The notes: generated by a model from the letters alone, not told the origin. A stretch of 64,000 nt of DNA from Geminicoccaceae bacterium (GCA_020638495.1 JACKIN010000005.1:171001-235000); one strand, 5' to 3'. Shown: positions 1-9,072, counted from the first letter of the stretch. Numbers and translations: made by a program.

Positions 1-581
1 GACTGCCGGCCGTCAGGCCGCCCGGCGACAAAGAAGGACAGGGCGCGGGTCTCGACCACCGATCCGGAGGCACGGGTGATGAAGATGGCCGACGGCGGCT
101 TTCGGCCCGCCTTCAACGTCCAGCTCGCCGCCGAGACCGAGCATCGCCTGATCGTCGGCGTGGCGGTGACAACAGCGGCGGCGACCAACCTGGAGCCGAT
201 GGCCGACCAGATCGCCGAGCCTTCGGCAAGCTGCCGCGCGAGATGCTGGCCGATGGCGGCTTCGTCAACCTGGCGGCCATCGACCGGCTGGACGGCCGGG
301 GTGTGACCCTCGCCCGCCGTACGCGCGACGCGCGCGCGACCGGATGAAGGGGGATACCGTGCCGTCCTGGTGGCGCCACGGATGGAGGCGAGGCCGCCAG
401 GCGATCTAGGGACCGAGCCGCCACCATCGAATGCGTCAACGCCCAGGTCCGCAATCGTGGCCTGCGGCAATTCCTGGTGCGGGGGCTGAAAAAGGTGCGC
501 GCCGTCGCCCTGTGGCAGGCGCTCGCCCACAACCTGCGCATCGCCCTGCGGCTGCTCCAGCCCGGCGAGCTCATCGCCTGA
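1..581 (+). pseudogene. Decayed IS1182-family transposase, 5' end outside window
   Basis: Three reading frames must be joined to read one transposase. Frame 1 from the window edge encodes TTDPEARVMKMADGGFRPA followed by a NVQ strand, the typical catalytic-core stretch of IS1182-type DDE transposases. Around position 225 the frame shifts, and LPREMLADGGFVNLAAIDRL continues in another frame up to a stop at about 345. The C-terminal part (411-581) reads DRAATIECVNAQVRNRGLRQ and then an ALWQALAHNLRIAL helix. The core between about 345 and 410 is shortened. The product cannot be functional. No terminal inverted repeat was identified on the right side. The family assignment rests on remembered motifs and is fairly secure. 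Confidence 0.8.
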
Positions 582-708
582 ACAGCGGGCCGCCGCGGCC
601 CTCAACCTCCCACCGCCTCCAGCCCTCTCCCGCTGGCGCACCAAAATCGCGGCCAGGCGCCAAGTCCAAGCCGAAATACAGCATGGCCCTGCATTCCTTC
701 ACACGCTC

Positions 709-1284
709 TCACTCGTCGTAGTAGCCGAGCCGGTCGCCTTCCGTGGTGACGCCGAGGCCGTTCAAGAGGCGGTTGGAGTAGTTGAAATAGGCGGTGACCT
801 GGTTGACCTCGAGGATCTCGCCATGGCTGGCGCCGGCGTCGACGCAGGCCCGGAACGTGGCCTCGTCGATGCCGGCAACGTCGACCGTGAGCCGCTCCGC
901 GTAGGCCAGAAGCGCGAGCTCCCTGCCGGCGAAGGCGTCGGCCAGCCGGCGCGCCTTGATCGCCGCCTCGATCGCCGTGGCGCGCGGCGGATCGGCGATC
1001 AGGCGGCGCGCGTTGGTCCAGTGGTGGCCGTAGGAATAGGCGCAGGCATTGGCGTGGCTGACGACCGCGGCGACCACCTCGAGGAACCAGAGCGGCAGCG
1101 TGTTCGCCGGGTGATGCAGCACGCTCTTGTAGAGCGCCATGTGGCCGAGCATGGTGTGCGGCCGGAGCGAATGGGCGCGCATCACGTTGTCGACCGTGCC
1201 ATGCGGCGTGCGGGCCGCGGCGTAGGCCAGGGCGAGGTCGCCCTCGGCACCCTCGAGGGGCAGCATCTCGATCCAGGCCGCCAT
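709..1284 (-). CDS. AhpD/carboxymuconolactone-decarboxylase-like peroxidase-related protein
   Basis: A 191-residue protein of the AhpD-like fold, of the length expected for the 'peroxidase-related enzyme' group. The core helix reads EVVAAVVSHANACAYSYGHH. In active family members this region carries Glu, then Cys-x-x-Cys and a His on the same helix, which together reduce peroxides. Here the first Cys is present but the second is Ser (CAYS), while the following His residues are kept. The lost resolving cysteine means classical two-cysteine peroxidase chemistry is doubtful. The gene stands alone, between the transposase remnant and the EAL gene. The ATG at 1284 gives a start at the family's normal N-terminus. 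Confidence 0.8.
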   Translation of the reverse strand: MAAWIEMLPLEGAEGDLALAYAAARTPHGTVDNVMRAHSLRPHTMLGHMALYKSVLHHPANTLPLWFLEVVAAVVSHANACAYSYGHHWTNARRLIADPPRATAIEAAIKARRLADAFAGRELALLAYAERLTVDVAGIDEATFRACVDAGASHGEILEVNQVTAYFNYSNRLLNGLGVTTEGDRLGYYDE

Positions 1285-1367
1285 TCCGCTCGCTCCCGGC
1301 TGGTGCGGCCAAGGCCGGCCGCGTGGCTATCCTGCCGGGTTTCGCGCGCTCCGGCCAGATCTCGTGG

Positions 1368-3047
1368 TCAGCCGACCCCGGCACGCGCCGTGCGGGGCAT
1401 CGGGTGCCGGTCCGCCTGGGCGAGCAGATGCTCGGTGCAGAGGGCGAGGGGCATCGGCTTGGCGAAGAGATAGCCCTGCGCCGCGTCGCAGCCCTCGTCG
1501 GCGAGGAAGTGGTGCTGCGCCTCGGTCTCGACGCCTTCGGCGAGCACCAGCTTGCCGAAGGTGCGGGCGAGGTGGATGATCACCCGGACCAGGGCCTCGT
1601 CGACCTCCTCGCGGCCGATGCCCTGGGTGAACGACTTGTCGATCTTGATCTTCTGCACCGGCAGCCGCTTGAGATAGGCGAGCGACGAGTAGCCCGTGCC
1701 GAAATCGTCGATGGCGAGGCGGATGCCCATCTCGGCGAGGCGATCGAGCGAGCGGCGCATCATCAGCTCCGAGGGATCGACGAACAGGCTCTCGGTCAGC
1801 TCGAGCTCCAGCCGGTCGGGGCTCAGGCCGTTCTCGACGAGGGCGCGGGTGACGATCTCCGGCAGGTCCTGCTGGCGTAGCTGGGCCGCGGAGATGTTGA
1901 TCGCCATGCCGATCTCGAGGCCCATGTCCTGCCAGCGGCGCGCCGTGCGGCAGGCCTCGTGGATCAGCCAGGTGCCCATGGGCTTGATCAGGCCCGACGC
2001 CTCGGCGATCGGGATGAAGGTGGTGGGCGGGATCACGCCCCGGGTCGGGTGGGTCCAGCGCATGAGCGCCTCGACGCTGGTGATCCTCCCCATGGCGAGG
2101 TCGAGCTGCGGCTGGTAATGCAGATTGAGGGCACCCTCCTCGATGGCCTCGGCGAGGTCCCGCTCGATCTCGTTGCGGAACTGCATGGCCGCGACCATGC
2201 CGCGGTCGAAGACCCGGCAGCGGCGCCCGCCGGCGCGCTTGGCATCGTCGACGGCCATCTCGGCGCAGCGCAGCAGCGCCTCGAAATCGTGGCCGTGGTC
2301 CGGATAGAGGGCGATGCCGACGCTCGCCGAGGGGGTCATCTCGTGCTTCTCGCCGGCGCCGAGGCGAACGGCCCGGCCGAGACGATCGAGGGCGGCGACG
2401 GCGCAGAGCTCGGCGTCGGCGACGCCGGCGAGCCCGCGGCGCAGGAGGACGAAGCGATCGCCGTCGAGGCGGAAGACGCCGTCGCGCGCGATGCCCTCGA
2501 GCCGCCTTGCCACGATGCGCAGGAGCTGGTCGCCCACGGCATAGCCGTGCACGCCGTTGATGTCCTTCATGCGGTCGATGTCGAAGGCGACGAGCGCTAT
2601 CCGCTGCTCGCTGTCGCCGGCTTCCTCGATCGCCCGGCGGAGGGAGACGGCGACCGAGTCGCGGCCCGGCAGGTCGGTCAGGAGGTCCAGCACCCGGCGC
2701 CGGCGATGCGCGGCGGGCTGGCGGTAGAGCGGGACCAGGGGTGTGGAGGGCTGCGGGCCGGTGGCCGCACCGGGCCGCACCAAGAGGTCGAGAGCGCCGG
2801 GCGAGGCGTGCTTTCCGGCCGCTCGGCGATGCTGCCAGCCACCGATGCCGATCGCGGCGAGCGAGAGGGCGAGGCAGGGCAGCAGGGGCACGAGCAGCCC
2901 CTGGCCGAGATAGAGGCCGAGCGAGGCCAGGGCGTTGAGCGTGCCGAAGCCGATCAGCAGCGGACCCTGCGTGGCCCCACGCCAGCGACCGCCGCGATTG
3001 CGGTGGGTCTCGATCCCGTCGCTGCCCTTGCGCTGCATCGCCGCCAT
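1368..3047 (-). CDS. Membrane EAL-domain cyclic-di-GMP phosphodiesterase with degenerate GGDEF domain
   Basis: 559 residues. Two hydrophobic segments (about 29-50 and 52-71) anchor the N-terminus in the inner membrane. A GGDEF-like domain follows (about 115-285), but its active-site loop reads RLDGDRF at 193-199 instead of R-x-GGDEF, so cyclase activity is probably lost and the domain may only bind nucleotide. The EAL domain (about 290-545) has all recognisable catalytic motifs: EAL at 326-328, NIS near 384, ELTES at 416-420, DDFGTGYSS at 447-455, KIDKSF near 469 and EGVET near 504. The expected activity is hydrolysis of cyclic-di-GMP to pGpG. Another Met at residue 4 is an alternative start. 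It is divergent from fhs. Confidence 0.9.
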   Translation of the reverse strand: MAAMQRKGSDGIETHRNRGGRWRGATQGPLLIGFGTLNALASLGLYLGQGLLVPLLPCLALSLAAIGIGGWQHRRAAGKHASPGALDLLVRPGAATGPQPSTPLVPLYRQPAAHRRRRVLDLLTDLPGRDSVAVSLRRAIEEAGDSEQRIALVAFDIDRMKDINGVHGYAVGDQLLRIVARRLEGIARDGVFRLDGDRFVLLRRGLAGVADAELCAVAALDRLGRAVRLGAGEKHEMTPSASVGIALYPDHGHDFEALLRCAEMAVDDAKRAGGRRCRVFDRGMVAAMQFRNEIERDLAEAIEEGALNLHYQPQLDLAMGRITSVEALMRWTHPTRGVIPPTTFIPIAEASGLIKPMGTWLIHEACRTARRWQDMGLEIGMAINISAAQLRQQDLPEIVTRALVENGLSPDRLELELTESLFVDPSELMMRRSLDRLAEMGIRLAIDDFGTGYSSLAYLKRLPVQKIKIDKSFTQGIGREEVDEALVRVIIHLARTFGKLVLAEGVETEAQHHFLADEGCDAAQGYLFAKPMPLALCTEHLLAQADRHPMPRTARAGVG

Positions 3048-3444
3048 CCAGCACTCAATGTTCAGTCGTGCCGTGGTGGCATCGCGTTGACGGCCAGGCG
3101 GTCCGGCCTCGGTGGAAGGCAGTGTCGCTCGGTGGTGGTTGGCAATACGGTCTCTCGCCAGAGGGCTTTATTGCTGATCGCGGATCCGCCGGCGGCATGC
3201 TGCGCAATGAACCGATGATTTTCAAGCTTTTCATTTGATCAGCTTGAGGTTGAGAGGTTCACTGTGCCCTTGCGCGCAGGGCGACGGCGAAGTTGCGGCG
3301 GCTACCGGCCGAATGTAGGCAGGACCAATGCAGGTGTCGCCGCGCTCGTGCAATTGCGTGACGCGTCCAACACTAGCCAGCCGGATGCCGGCGCAGTTGT
3401 CTGCGCGCATCGTCAACAGCGTTTTTATCAGGGAGAGGCAGAAC
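3048..3444. other. Divergent intergenic region between EAL gene and fhs
   Basis: About 400 bases without a convincing gene, noticeably richer in A and T than the flanks (notably 3130-3240). It must carry the promoters for both divergent genes. A short inverted repeat TCAAGCT (3222-3228) and AGCTTGA (3241-3247) with a 12-base loop is visible. I could not fit a known riboswitch and did not find a clean -35/-10 pair. Confidence 0.5.
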
Positions 3445-5139
3445 ATGGCAGAGGCCCCGAGCGACATCGCCATTGCACGGGCAGCCGCCATGCGCCCCAT
3501 CCAGGACGTCGCCGCGTCCCTCGGCATTCCCGAGGCCGCCATCCACGCCTTCGGCCGGCACATCGGCAAGGTCGACCTCGGCTGGATCGACGGCATCCGG
3601 GACCGGCCCGAAGGGAAGCTGGTCCTGGTCACCGCGATCAGCCCGACGCCGGCCGGGGAGGGCAAGACGACGACCACGGTGGGCCTCGGCGACGGGCTCA
3701 ACCGGATCGGCAGGCAGGCCATGATCTGCCTGCGCGAGCCCTCGCTCGGGCCCTGCTTCGGGATGAAGGGCGGGGCGGCCGGCGGTGGCTATGCCCAGGT
3801 CGTGCCGATGGAGCAGATCAACCTGCACTTCACCGGCGACTTCCATGCCATCGGCTCGGCGCACAACCTTCTGGCGGCGCTGCTGGACAATCACGTCTAC
3901 TGGGGCAACGAGCTGGCCATCGACGAGCGGCGCATCGCACTCCGGCGGGCGATCGACATGAACGACCGCTCGCTCCGCTCCATCGTCTCCAGCCTCGGCG
4001 GGGTCGCCAACGGGTTTCCGCGCGAGGACGGCTTCGACATCACCGTGGCGTCGGAGGTGATGGCGGTCTTCTGCCTCGCCCGCGACCTCGCCGACCTCGA
4101 GGCACGGCTCGGCCGGATGGTGGTGGCGCAGACCCGCGAGCGGCGGCCCGTCACCGCCGCCGAGCTCGAGGCGCCGGGTGCCATGACCGTGCTGCTCAAG
4201 GATGCGTTCATGCCCAATCTGGTGCAGACGCTAGAGGGCAATCCGGCCTTCGTGCATGGCGGTCCCTTCGCCAATATCGCGCATGGCTGCAACTCGGCGA
4301 TCGCCACCCGCACCGCCCTCAGGCTCGCCGACTTCGTCGTCACCGAGGCCGGCTTCGGCGCCGATCTCGGCGCCGAGAAGTTCTTCGACATCAAGTGCCG
4401 CAAGGCCGGGCTGACGCCGGCGGTCGCGGTGGTCGTCGCCACGGTCCGTGCCCTGAAGATGCACGGCGGTGTCGCCAAGGAGGATCTCGGACGGGAGAAC
4501 CTGGAAGCCCTCCGCCACGGCCTGGCCAACCTCGCGCGCCACGTCCACAATATCGGCAAGTTCGGCGTGCGGGCCGTCGTCGCCATCAACCAGTTCGTCA
4601 GCGACACCGCGGCCGAGCACGAGCTGATCCGTGCGTTCGCCAAGGACGAGCTCGGCGTCGAGGCCTTCGTCTGCTCGCACTGGGCGCATGGCGGTGCCGG
4701 CACCGAGGCGCTGGCGCACCATGTGGCGGCGCTCTGCGATGCGCCCGAGGCGGCGGACCGGCCGGGCTTTCGTCCGCTCTATCCGGACGAGATGCCGCTC
4801 TGGACCAAGATGCGAACCATCGCCACCGAGATCTACGGGGCGGCCGACATCATCGCCGACAAGGCGGTGCGCGCCCGCTTCCGGGAGCTCGACGAGGGCG
4901 GCTACGGGCGGTTTCCGATCTGCGTGGCGAAGACCCAGTACAGCTTCTCCACCGACCCCAACCTGAAGGGGGCGCCTTCGGGCCATGTCGTGCCGATCCG
5001 CGAGGTCAGGCTCTCCGGCGGGGCCGAGTTCCTGGTCGTCGTCTGTGGCGAGATCATGACCATGCCGGGCCTGCCGCGAAAGCCGGCGGCGCACCAGATC
5101 AGGATCGACAGCGACGGGCTGATCGACGGGCTTTTCTAG
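3445..5139 (+). CDS. fhs: Formate--tetrahydrofolate ligase
   Basis: ATP-dependent ligation of formate to tetrahydrofolate, giving 10-formyl-THF for one-carbon metabolism in the cytoplasm. At 564 residues it has the usual family length (about 555-560). The P-loop TPAGEGKTTTTVGL lies at 68-81. Other family motifs include EPSLGPCFGMKGGAAGGG and FTGDFHAI. The frame stays open further upstream, but the ATG at 3445 is preceded by GGGAGAGG at 3431-3438 and begins at the family's normal N-terminus, so that start is chosen. The stop lies directly before a large palindromic element. In the same window the glycine cleavage operon also feeds the folate one-carbon pool. Confidence 0.97.
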   Translation: MAEAPSDIAIARAAAMRPIQDVAASLGIPEAAIHAFGRHIGKVDLGWIDGIRDRPEGKLVLVTAISPTPAGEGKTTTTVGLGDGLNRIGRQAMICLREPSLGPCFGMKGGAAGGGYAQVVPMEQINLHFTGDFHAIGSAHNLLAALLDNHVYWGNELAIDERRIALRRAIDMNDRSLRSIVSSLGGVANGFPREDGFDITVASEVMAVFCLARDLADLEARLGRMVVAQTRERRPVTAAELEAPGAMTVLLKDAFMPNLVQTLEGNPAFVHGGPFANIAHGCNSAIATRTALRLADFVVTEAGFGADLGAEKFFDIKCRKAGLTPAVAVVVATVRALKMHGGVAKEDLGRENLEALRHGLANLARHVHNIGKFGVRAVVAINQFVSDTAAEHELIRAFAKDELGVEAFVCSHWAHGGAGTEALAHHVAALCDAPEAADRPGFRPLYPDEMPLWTKMRTIATEIYGAADIIADKAVRARFRELDEGGYGRFPICVAKTQYSFSTDPNLKGAPSGHVVPIREVRLSGGAEFLVVVCGEIMTMPGLPRKPAAHQIRIDSDGLIDGLF

Positions 5140-5140
5140 C

Positions 5141-5270
5141 GCGCCTTCCTCGTAACCGTATACTTCGTCAGGCTGCGGACGATCGGTGCTCACGTAGATG
5201 GACCACGCTGCGCGCCGATCGCCCCATCAGGGTTGGGGGCCTTCCTCGTCTACGGTTACGGGGAAGGCGC
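5141..5270. repeat. Nested palindromic element, copy 1, between convergent genes
   Basis: Outer arms 5141-5160 and 5251-5270 pair over 20 positions with a single T/G mismatch, which would be a U-G wobble in RNA. Inside lies a second inverted repeat: CGATCGGTGCTCACGT on the left and ACGCTGCGCGCCGATCG on the right. The inner sequence from about 5161 to 5198 and the segment GGGCCTTCCTCGTCTACGG are nearly identical in the second copy at 42197-42331, whereas the outer arms are unrelated between copies. The element fills the gap between the stops of fhs (5139) and the TPR gene (5279), so it is well placed to act as a bidirectional transcription terminator. The terminator role is inferred. Confidence 0.8.
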
Positions 5271-5278
5271 TCTAGCCG

Positions 5279-6661
5279 CTAGGCCGCGAGCCGGGCCGCC
5301 GCCTCGTCGCGGGCGCGCTTGCTGGCGTCGGGGTCGCCGGCCGCCTCGAAGAGCTCGGCGAGCTTCAGCCAGTTGAGATGGCTGGTGGGCCGGAGCGTGA
5401 TCCGCTCGCTGGCGAGGGCGCGGGCGAGCGGCCAGCGGCCGTCCCGGATCGCGGCTTCCAGCAGGAGCTGGTGGAAGATGTCGCGCTGGGCGTGGCTGCC
5501 GCCGATCGGCTGGAGCCGGTCGCGGATCGGCTGCAGGAGCTCGACGGTCTCGCCCGGGCGGCCGTCGTAGAAGGCGCGGATGCCGCGAGCCAGCGGCAGG
5601 AGGAAGGGCTCGGCCCGCCGGGCCGCGTCGTTCCTGGGCTCCTGGGCGAAGCGCTCGAGCGAGGCGAGCAGCCGGTCGGCGGCCTCGTTGCGCCCGGTGC
5701 GGGCCAGCGGGATCATGGTGTGCGAGTCGGTGAAGGCGATGACGTGGTCGTCGACCCAGCCCTCGGCCCAGAGGGCGAGCTCATCCCAGCGGTCGCCGAC
5801 ATTTTGGCCCGCCAGCTCGAGGCGGGCGAGGAGCGAGGGGGCGTTCATCATGTCGGTCGAGATGCGCCGCTCGCCGGGTGCGACATGCGTGTCGTAGAGC
5901 GCCAGCGCCGCGTCGAAATCGCCGCTCTCGACGGCGAAGAGGGCGGCATGCCACCAGACATGGTTCTTGACCGGGCCGCGATCCGCCCAGCGGTCGGCCG
6001 GGTAGTCGAGCCAGGTGCGGCCGTCCTGGAGCCGGCCCTGCATCTCCATGACGTGCGCCACGGCGTGGATGGCCCAGAGGTCGTCCGGGTTGCGCTCCAC
6101 CGCGTCCCGGCCCACGGCCTCGGCGCGGGCATAGTCGCCGGCCTCCTCCATCCCGAAGGCGAGCATGCCCTGGACGAAGCCGTAGCCGGGGAGCTCGGGC
6201 GACCAGGCCGGCAGGGCGCCGGCCACGGCGTTGCGCATGGCCTGCTGCTCGCCGAGCCAGAAGGACTGGAAATGCAGGTGCCGCAGCGCCACGAGATCGA
6301 AGGGCCATTCGACCACGATGGCCTCCCAGGCCCGGGTGGCGGCGGTGAGGTCGCCCTTGAGCCAGTGGCGGAGCGCGGTCTCGTGCAGCGCCTCGCGGGG
6401 GTTGCGGGCGACGTCGAGCGCATCGAGCGCCGCGACCTCGGTGGCGATCGCCGCCTCGACGCTGTTGGAGCCCATGAGGCGGAGCATCGACGCCTTGAGG
6501 ATGTGCGGCATGACGAAGGCGGGGTCGGCTTCCTTCGCCTGCTTCAGCAGGTCGGGGGTGTCCAGCCGGTATTCGAGATAGTGGTCGACCGCCCGGTCGA
6601 AGAGGCCTACCGCCTCGTCGCTGGTGCTGGTGTGCTCGAGTCCCCGTCGGTCTTCCGCCAT
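5279..6661 (-). CDS. TTC38-family tetratricopeptide repeat protein
   Basis: 460 residues, close to the length of the TTC38 family (about 450-470). Family-typical stretches are HAVAHVMEMQGR followed by a DGRTWLD segment, NHVWWHAALFAVESGDF, and helical TPR-like repeats throughout. No signal peptide or membrane segment is seen, so it is probably cytoplasmic. The biochemical role of this family is not established. The frame stays open upstream of the chosen start, running into the EamA gene, but the ATG at 6661 has GGGAG a few bases upstream and begins just before the conserved region. It is convergent with fhs. Confidence 0.85.
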   Translation of the reverse strand: MAEDRRGLEHTSTSDEAVGLFDRAVDHYLEYRLDTPDLLKQAKEADPAFVMPHILKASMLRLMGSNSVEAAIATEVAALDALDVARNPREALHETALRHWLKGDLTAATRAWEAIVVEWPFDLVALRHLHFQSFWLGEQQAMRNAVAGALPAWSPELPGYGFVQGMLAFGMEEAGDYARAEAVGRDAVERNPDDLWAIHAVAHVMEMQGRLQDGRTWLDYPADRWADRGPVKNHVWWHAALFAVESGDFDAALALYDTHVAPGERRISTDMMNAPSLLARLELAGQNVGDRWDELALWAEGWVDDHVIAFTDSHTMIPLARTGRNEAADRLLASLERFAQEPRNDAARRAEPFLLPLARGIRAFYDGRPGETVELLQPIRDRLQPIGGSHAQRDIFHQLLLEAAIRDGRWPLARALASERITLRPTSHLNWLKLAELFEAAGDPDASKRARDEAAARLAA

Positions 6662-6732
6662 GCGGCCGTCTCCCTGCGTGCTGGCGAGCAAAATTGTGCA
6701 TGGGCGGCCGGCTGGCAAGGCCGGCGGGTGTG

Positions 6733-7653
6733 TCAGCGGCCGAGGAGCGCCCCGATCGGTCGCAGGACGCGGCCGTCGATCACCGCGAGCCCGGCGAGGA
6801 TCAGCGCCATGCCGAGCACCTGCTCGCCGCTCAGGCGCTCGCCCAGGACGAGGCCGCCGAGGATCACGGCGGTGACCGGGATGAGCAGGGTGACGAGCAT
6901 CAGGTTGGTGGGTCCGGCCGTGCGCAGGATGCGGAAGAAGAGCACATAGGCGAAGGCGGTGCTGGCCAGCGCCAAAGCGAGGACGGCCGCCCAGGTCAGG
7001 GGGGCGAGGGTCTGGAGCGCGGGGAAGGGCTGGGTGAGCAGCACGAGCGGCGCCATGACGGTGGTGCTGGCGGTGAGCTGCCAGGCGGCGCCGGCGACCG
7101 GCGGCACGTCCCTGAGGCGGCGGGCGTAGAGCCCGCTGAAGGCATAGAAGAGCGTCGCCAGGATGACGGCGAGCTGCGGCAGGAGGTCCTGGCCGAGCCC
7201 GGCGAGCAGGCCCGGGCCGAGCATCACCACGACCCCGCCCCAGCCGATGGCGATGCCGGTGAATTTCTGCGGCGTCGCCCGCTCGTCGGCGGTCAGGAAA
7301 TGGGCGAGCAGCACCATCCAGAAGGGCGTGGTGGCATTCAGGATCGCCGCCAGGCTGCCCTCGATCGCCGTCTGGCTCCAGACGATCAGCGAGAACGGCA
7401 CGACATTGTTGAGGCAGCCCATGACGAGGAAGCGGCCGAAGAGGGCTGGGCTCATCGCGATCGTCGTGCCGGCGAGCCGCATCACGAGCTGCAGGGCGAG
7501 CGCCGCGAAGGCGAGCCGCGACAGCACGAGCCAGGGCGGCGCCAGCTCGCGCAGGCCGATCTCCGCGAAGACGAACGAGCCGCCCCAGAGCACCGCGAGG
7601 AGCCCGAGCAGGCTCCATTCGCGCAGGGTCATCCGGCCGCCCTGGCCCGCCAT
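6733..7653 (-). CDS. EamA-family drug/metabolite transporter
   Basis: 306 residues forming about ten hydrophobic helices in two homologous EamA halves (WGGSFVFAEIGLR near the start, then GIAIGWGGVVVMLGP at mid-protein). The second half ends with LLIPVTAVILGGLVLGERL, the classic EamA end motif. The expected role is an inner-membrane exporter or exchanger of small metabolites; the substrate cannot be read from sequence. An internal Met at residue 8 (MTLREWSLLG) could be the true start. It lies 71 bases upstream of the TPR gene on the same strand, so co-transcription is possible. Confidence 0.9.
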   Translation of the reverse strand: MAGQGGRMTLREWSLLGLLAVLWGGSFVFAEIGLRELAPPWLVLSRLAFAALALQLVMRLAGTTIAMSPALFGRFLVMGCLNNVVPFSLIVWSQTAIEGSLAAILNATTPFWMVLLAHFLTADERATPQKFTGIAIGWGGVVVMLGPGLLAGLGQDLLPQLAVILATLFYAFSGLYARRLRDVPPVAGAAWQLTASTTVMAPLVLLTQPFPALQTLAPLTWAAVLALALASTAFAYVLFFRILRTAGPTNLMLVTLLIPVTAVILGGLVLGERLSGEQVLGMALILAGLAVIDGRVLRPIGALLGR

Positions 7654-7747
7654 GGCATCACTCCGTTGCAGCTATGCGCTGGGCATGCCCCAGGCCCGGG
7701 CGGCGGACGCTCCGATTCTTGCGCCCGAAGCTCGCCCGGACAGGCTC

Positions 7748-8161
7748 CTAGCGGCGGATGCCGTCCTCGAGGCCGATGTCGCGCCGGGCGCCGCTGATGG
7801 TCACCGTGAAGCCGGCGACGACGTCGATGGCGGTCATCAGGGTCAGGATGACGAAGGTGGCGGTGCCGAAGCCGGGCAGGACGATGACCTCGACGAGGCA
7901 GACGACGAAGAGCGCCATGGAGAGCAGGTGGTCGACGATCGACGCCGTGCTGGTGCGGGTCGCCTTGAAGATCTCGATATAGAGCAGCACGAGGCCGGCG
8001 AGCACCAGGAGGTCGCCCATGGTGAGCTCGAGCGTGGCGCCGGAGACCAGCGGCAGCGACAGGACGACGCTGGCGATGCCGCCGAGGCCGGCGATGCCGA
8101 AGAGCACGATCAGGTGGTAGACGCCGACGACGAAGACGAGCAGCGGCAGGGCGGCGAGCAT
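7748..8161 (-). CDS. Four-helix inner-membrane protein of unknown function
   Basis: 137 residues and strongly hydrophobic, with four predicted membrane segments: about 3-25, 27-45 with 48-62, 76-96, and 98-118. The C-terminus is short and charged (ISGARRDIGLEDGIRR). I do not recognise the family. The gene lies between the EamA gene (same strand, 94 bases away) and the divergent SDR gene. Coding status is supported by the sustained membrane-protein pattern in one frame. Confidence 0.65.
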   Translation of the reverse strand: MLAALPLLVFVVGVYHLIVLFGIAGLGGIASVVLSLPLVSGATLELTMGDLLVLAGLVLLYIEIFKATRTSTASIVDHLLSMALFVVCLVEVIVLPGFGTATFVILTLMTAIDVVAGFTVTISGARRDIGLEDGIRR

Positions 8162-8248
8162 CCGGGTTCCTCCAAGCGTGCCGCCGTGACTACCGCAGCC
8201 GCGGCAAACCGTCTATCGAGACGGGCATTCATCGAGGGGAGAACGGAC

Positions 8249-9001
8249 GTGAACAAGATCGATCTCGCCGGCCGACGGGCGGTCGTCACCGGCGGTGCCC
8301 AGGGCATCGGCCGGGCCATCGCCGAGCGGCTCCTGGCCTCCGAGGCGAGCGTGGCGCTCTGGGACATGGACAGCGACCTCACGGCGGCCACGGCGAAGGA
8401 GCTCGGCGGGCAGGGCACCGTGCAGGCGGTGACGGTGGACGTCACCGACTTCGCCTCGGTCGAGCGGGCGGTCGAGGCGACCACGAAAGAGCTTGGCGGG
8501 ATCGACATCCTGGTCTGCAATGCCGGCATCGCCGGGCCTTCCTTCAAGCTCTGGGAGTACCCGAACGACGCCTGGCAGCAGGTGATCGACATCGACATCA
8601 CCGGCGTCTTCAACTGCATGAAGGCGGTGGTGCCCTCGATGATCGCCCAGAACTACGGCCGCATCTGCTCGACCGCCTCGATCGCGGGCAAGGAGGGCAA
8701 CCCCAATGCCGGCCCCTACAGCGCCGCCAAGGCGGCGGTGATCGCGCTCACCAAGTCGCTCGGCAAGGAGCTCGCCGAGTACGACATCGCGGTCAACTGC
8801 ATCACCCCGGCGGCCGCCAGGACGCGCATCTTCGACCAGATCAGCCAGCAGCATATCGACTACATGCTCTCGAAGATCCCGCGGGGGCGCTTTCTCATGG
8901 TCGAGGAGGCGGCGGCGATGGTCGCCTGGATCGTCTCGGCCGAGAACTCGTTCACGACCGGTGCGGTTTTCGACCTCTCGGGCGGTCGCGCCACGTACTG
9001 A
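8249..9001 (+). CDS. Short-chain dehydrogenase/reductase (FabG-like)
   Basis: 250-residue classical SDR. The NAD(P)-binding motif TGGAQGIG is at 14-21, the NAG motif lies in VCNAGIAG, the catalytic Ser is in STASIAGKEG, and the YxxxK pair is Y157/K161 (YSAAK). The GTG start at 8249 has a GAGGGGA ribosome-binding site at 8234-8240 and opens directly with NKIDLAGRRAVVTGG, as expected for the family. The frame continues upstream, but that part is antisense to other genes. Substrate unknown: FabG-like reductases act on 3-oxoacyl groups, but many relatives oxidise sugars or alcohols. Confidence 0.88.
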   Translation: MNKIDLAGRRAVVTGGAQGIGRAIAERLLASEASVALWDMDSDLTAATAKELGGQGTVQAVTVDVTDFASVERAVEATTKELGGIDILVCNAGIAGPSFKLWEYPNDAWQQVIDIDITGVFNCMKAVVPSMIAQNYGRICSTASIAGKEGNPNAGPYSAAKAAVIALTKSLGKELAEYDIAVNCITPAAARTRIFDQISQQHIDYMLSKIPRGRFLMVEEAAAMVAWIVSAENSFTTGAVFDLSGGRATY

Positions 9002-9072
9002 GCGGCGGCATCGGGCCCGGGCCACTGGCCCGAACCACTGGAATCCCGGGCCGGCCGGCCAACATATGAGCC

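Noticed and set aside
3231..3444. Possible folate or other riboswitch in the fhs leader
   Set aside because: No conserved segments of known folate classes could be placed.
3264..5282. 672-residue plus-strand frame overlapping fhs
   Set aside because: Out of frame with clear formate-THF ligase and rich in Arg/Gly; shadow.
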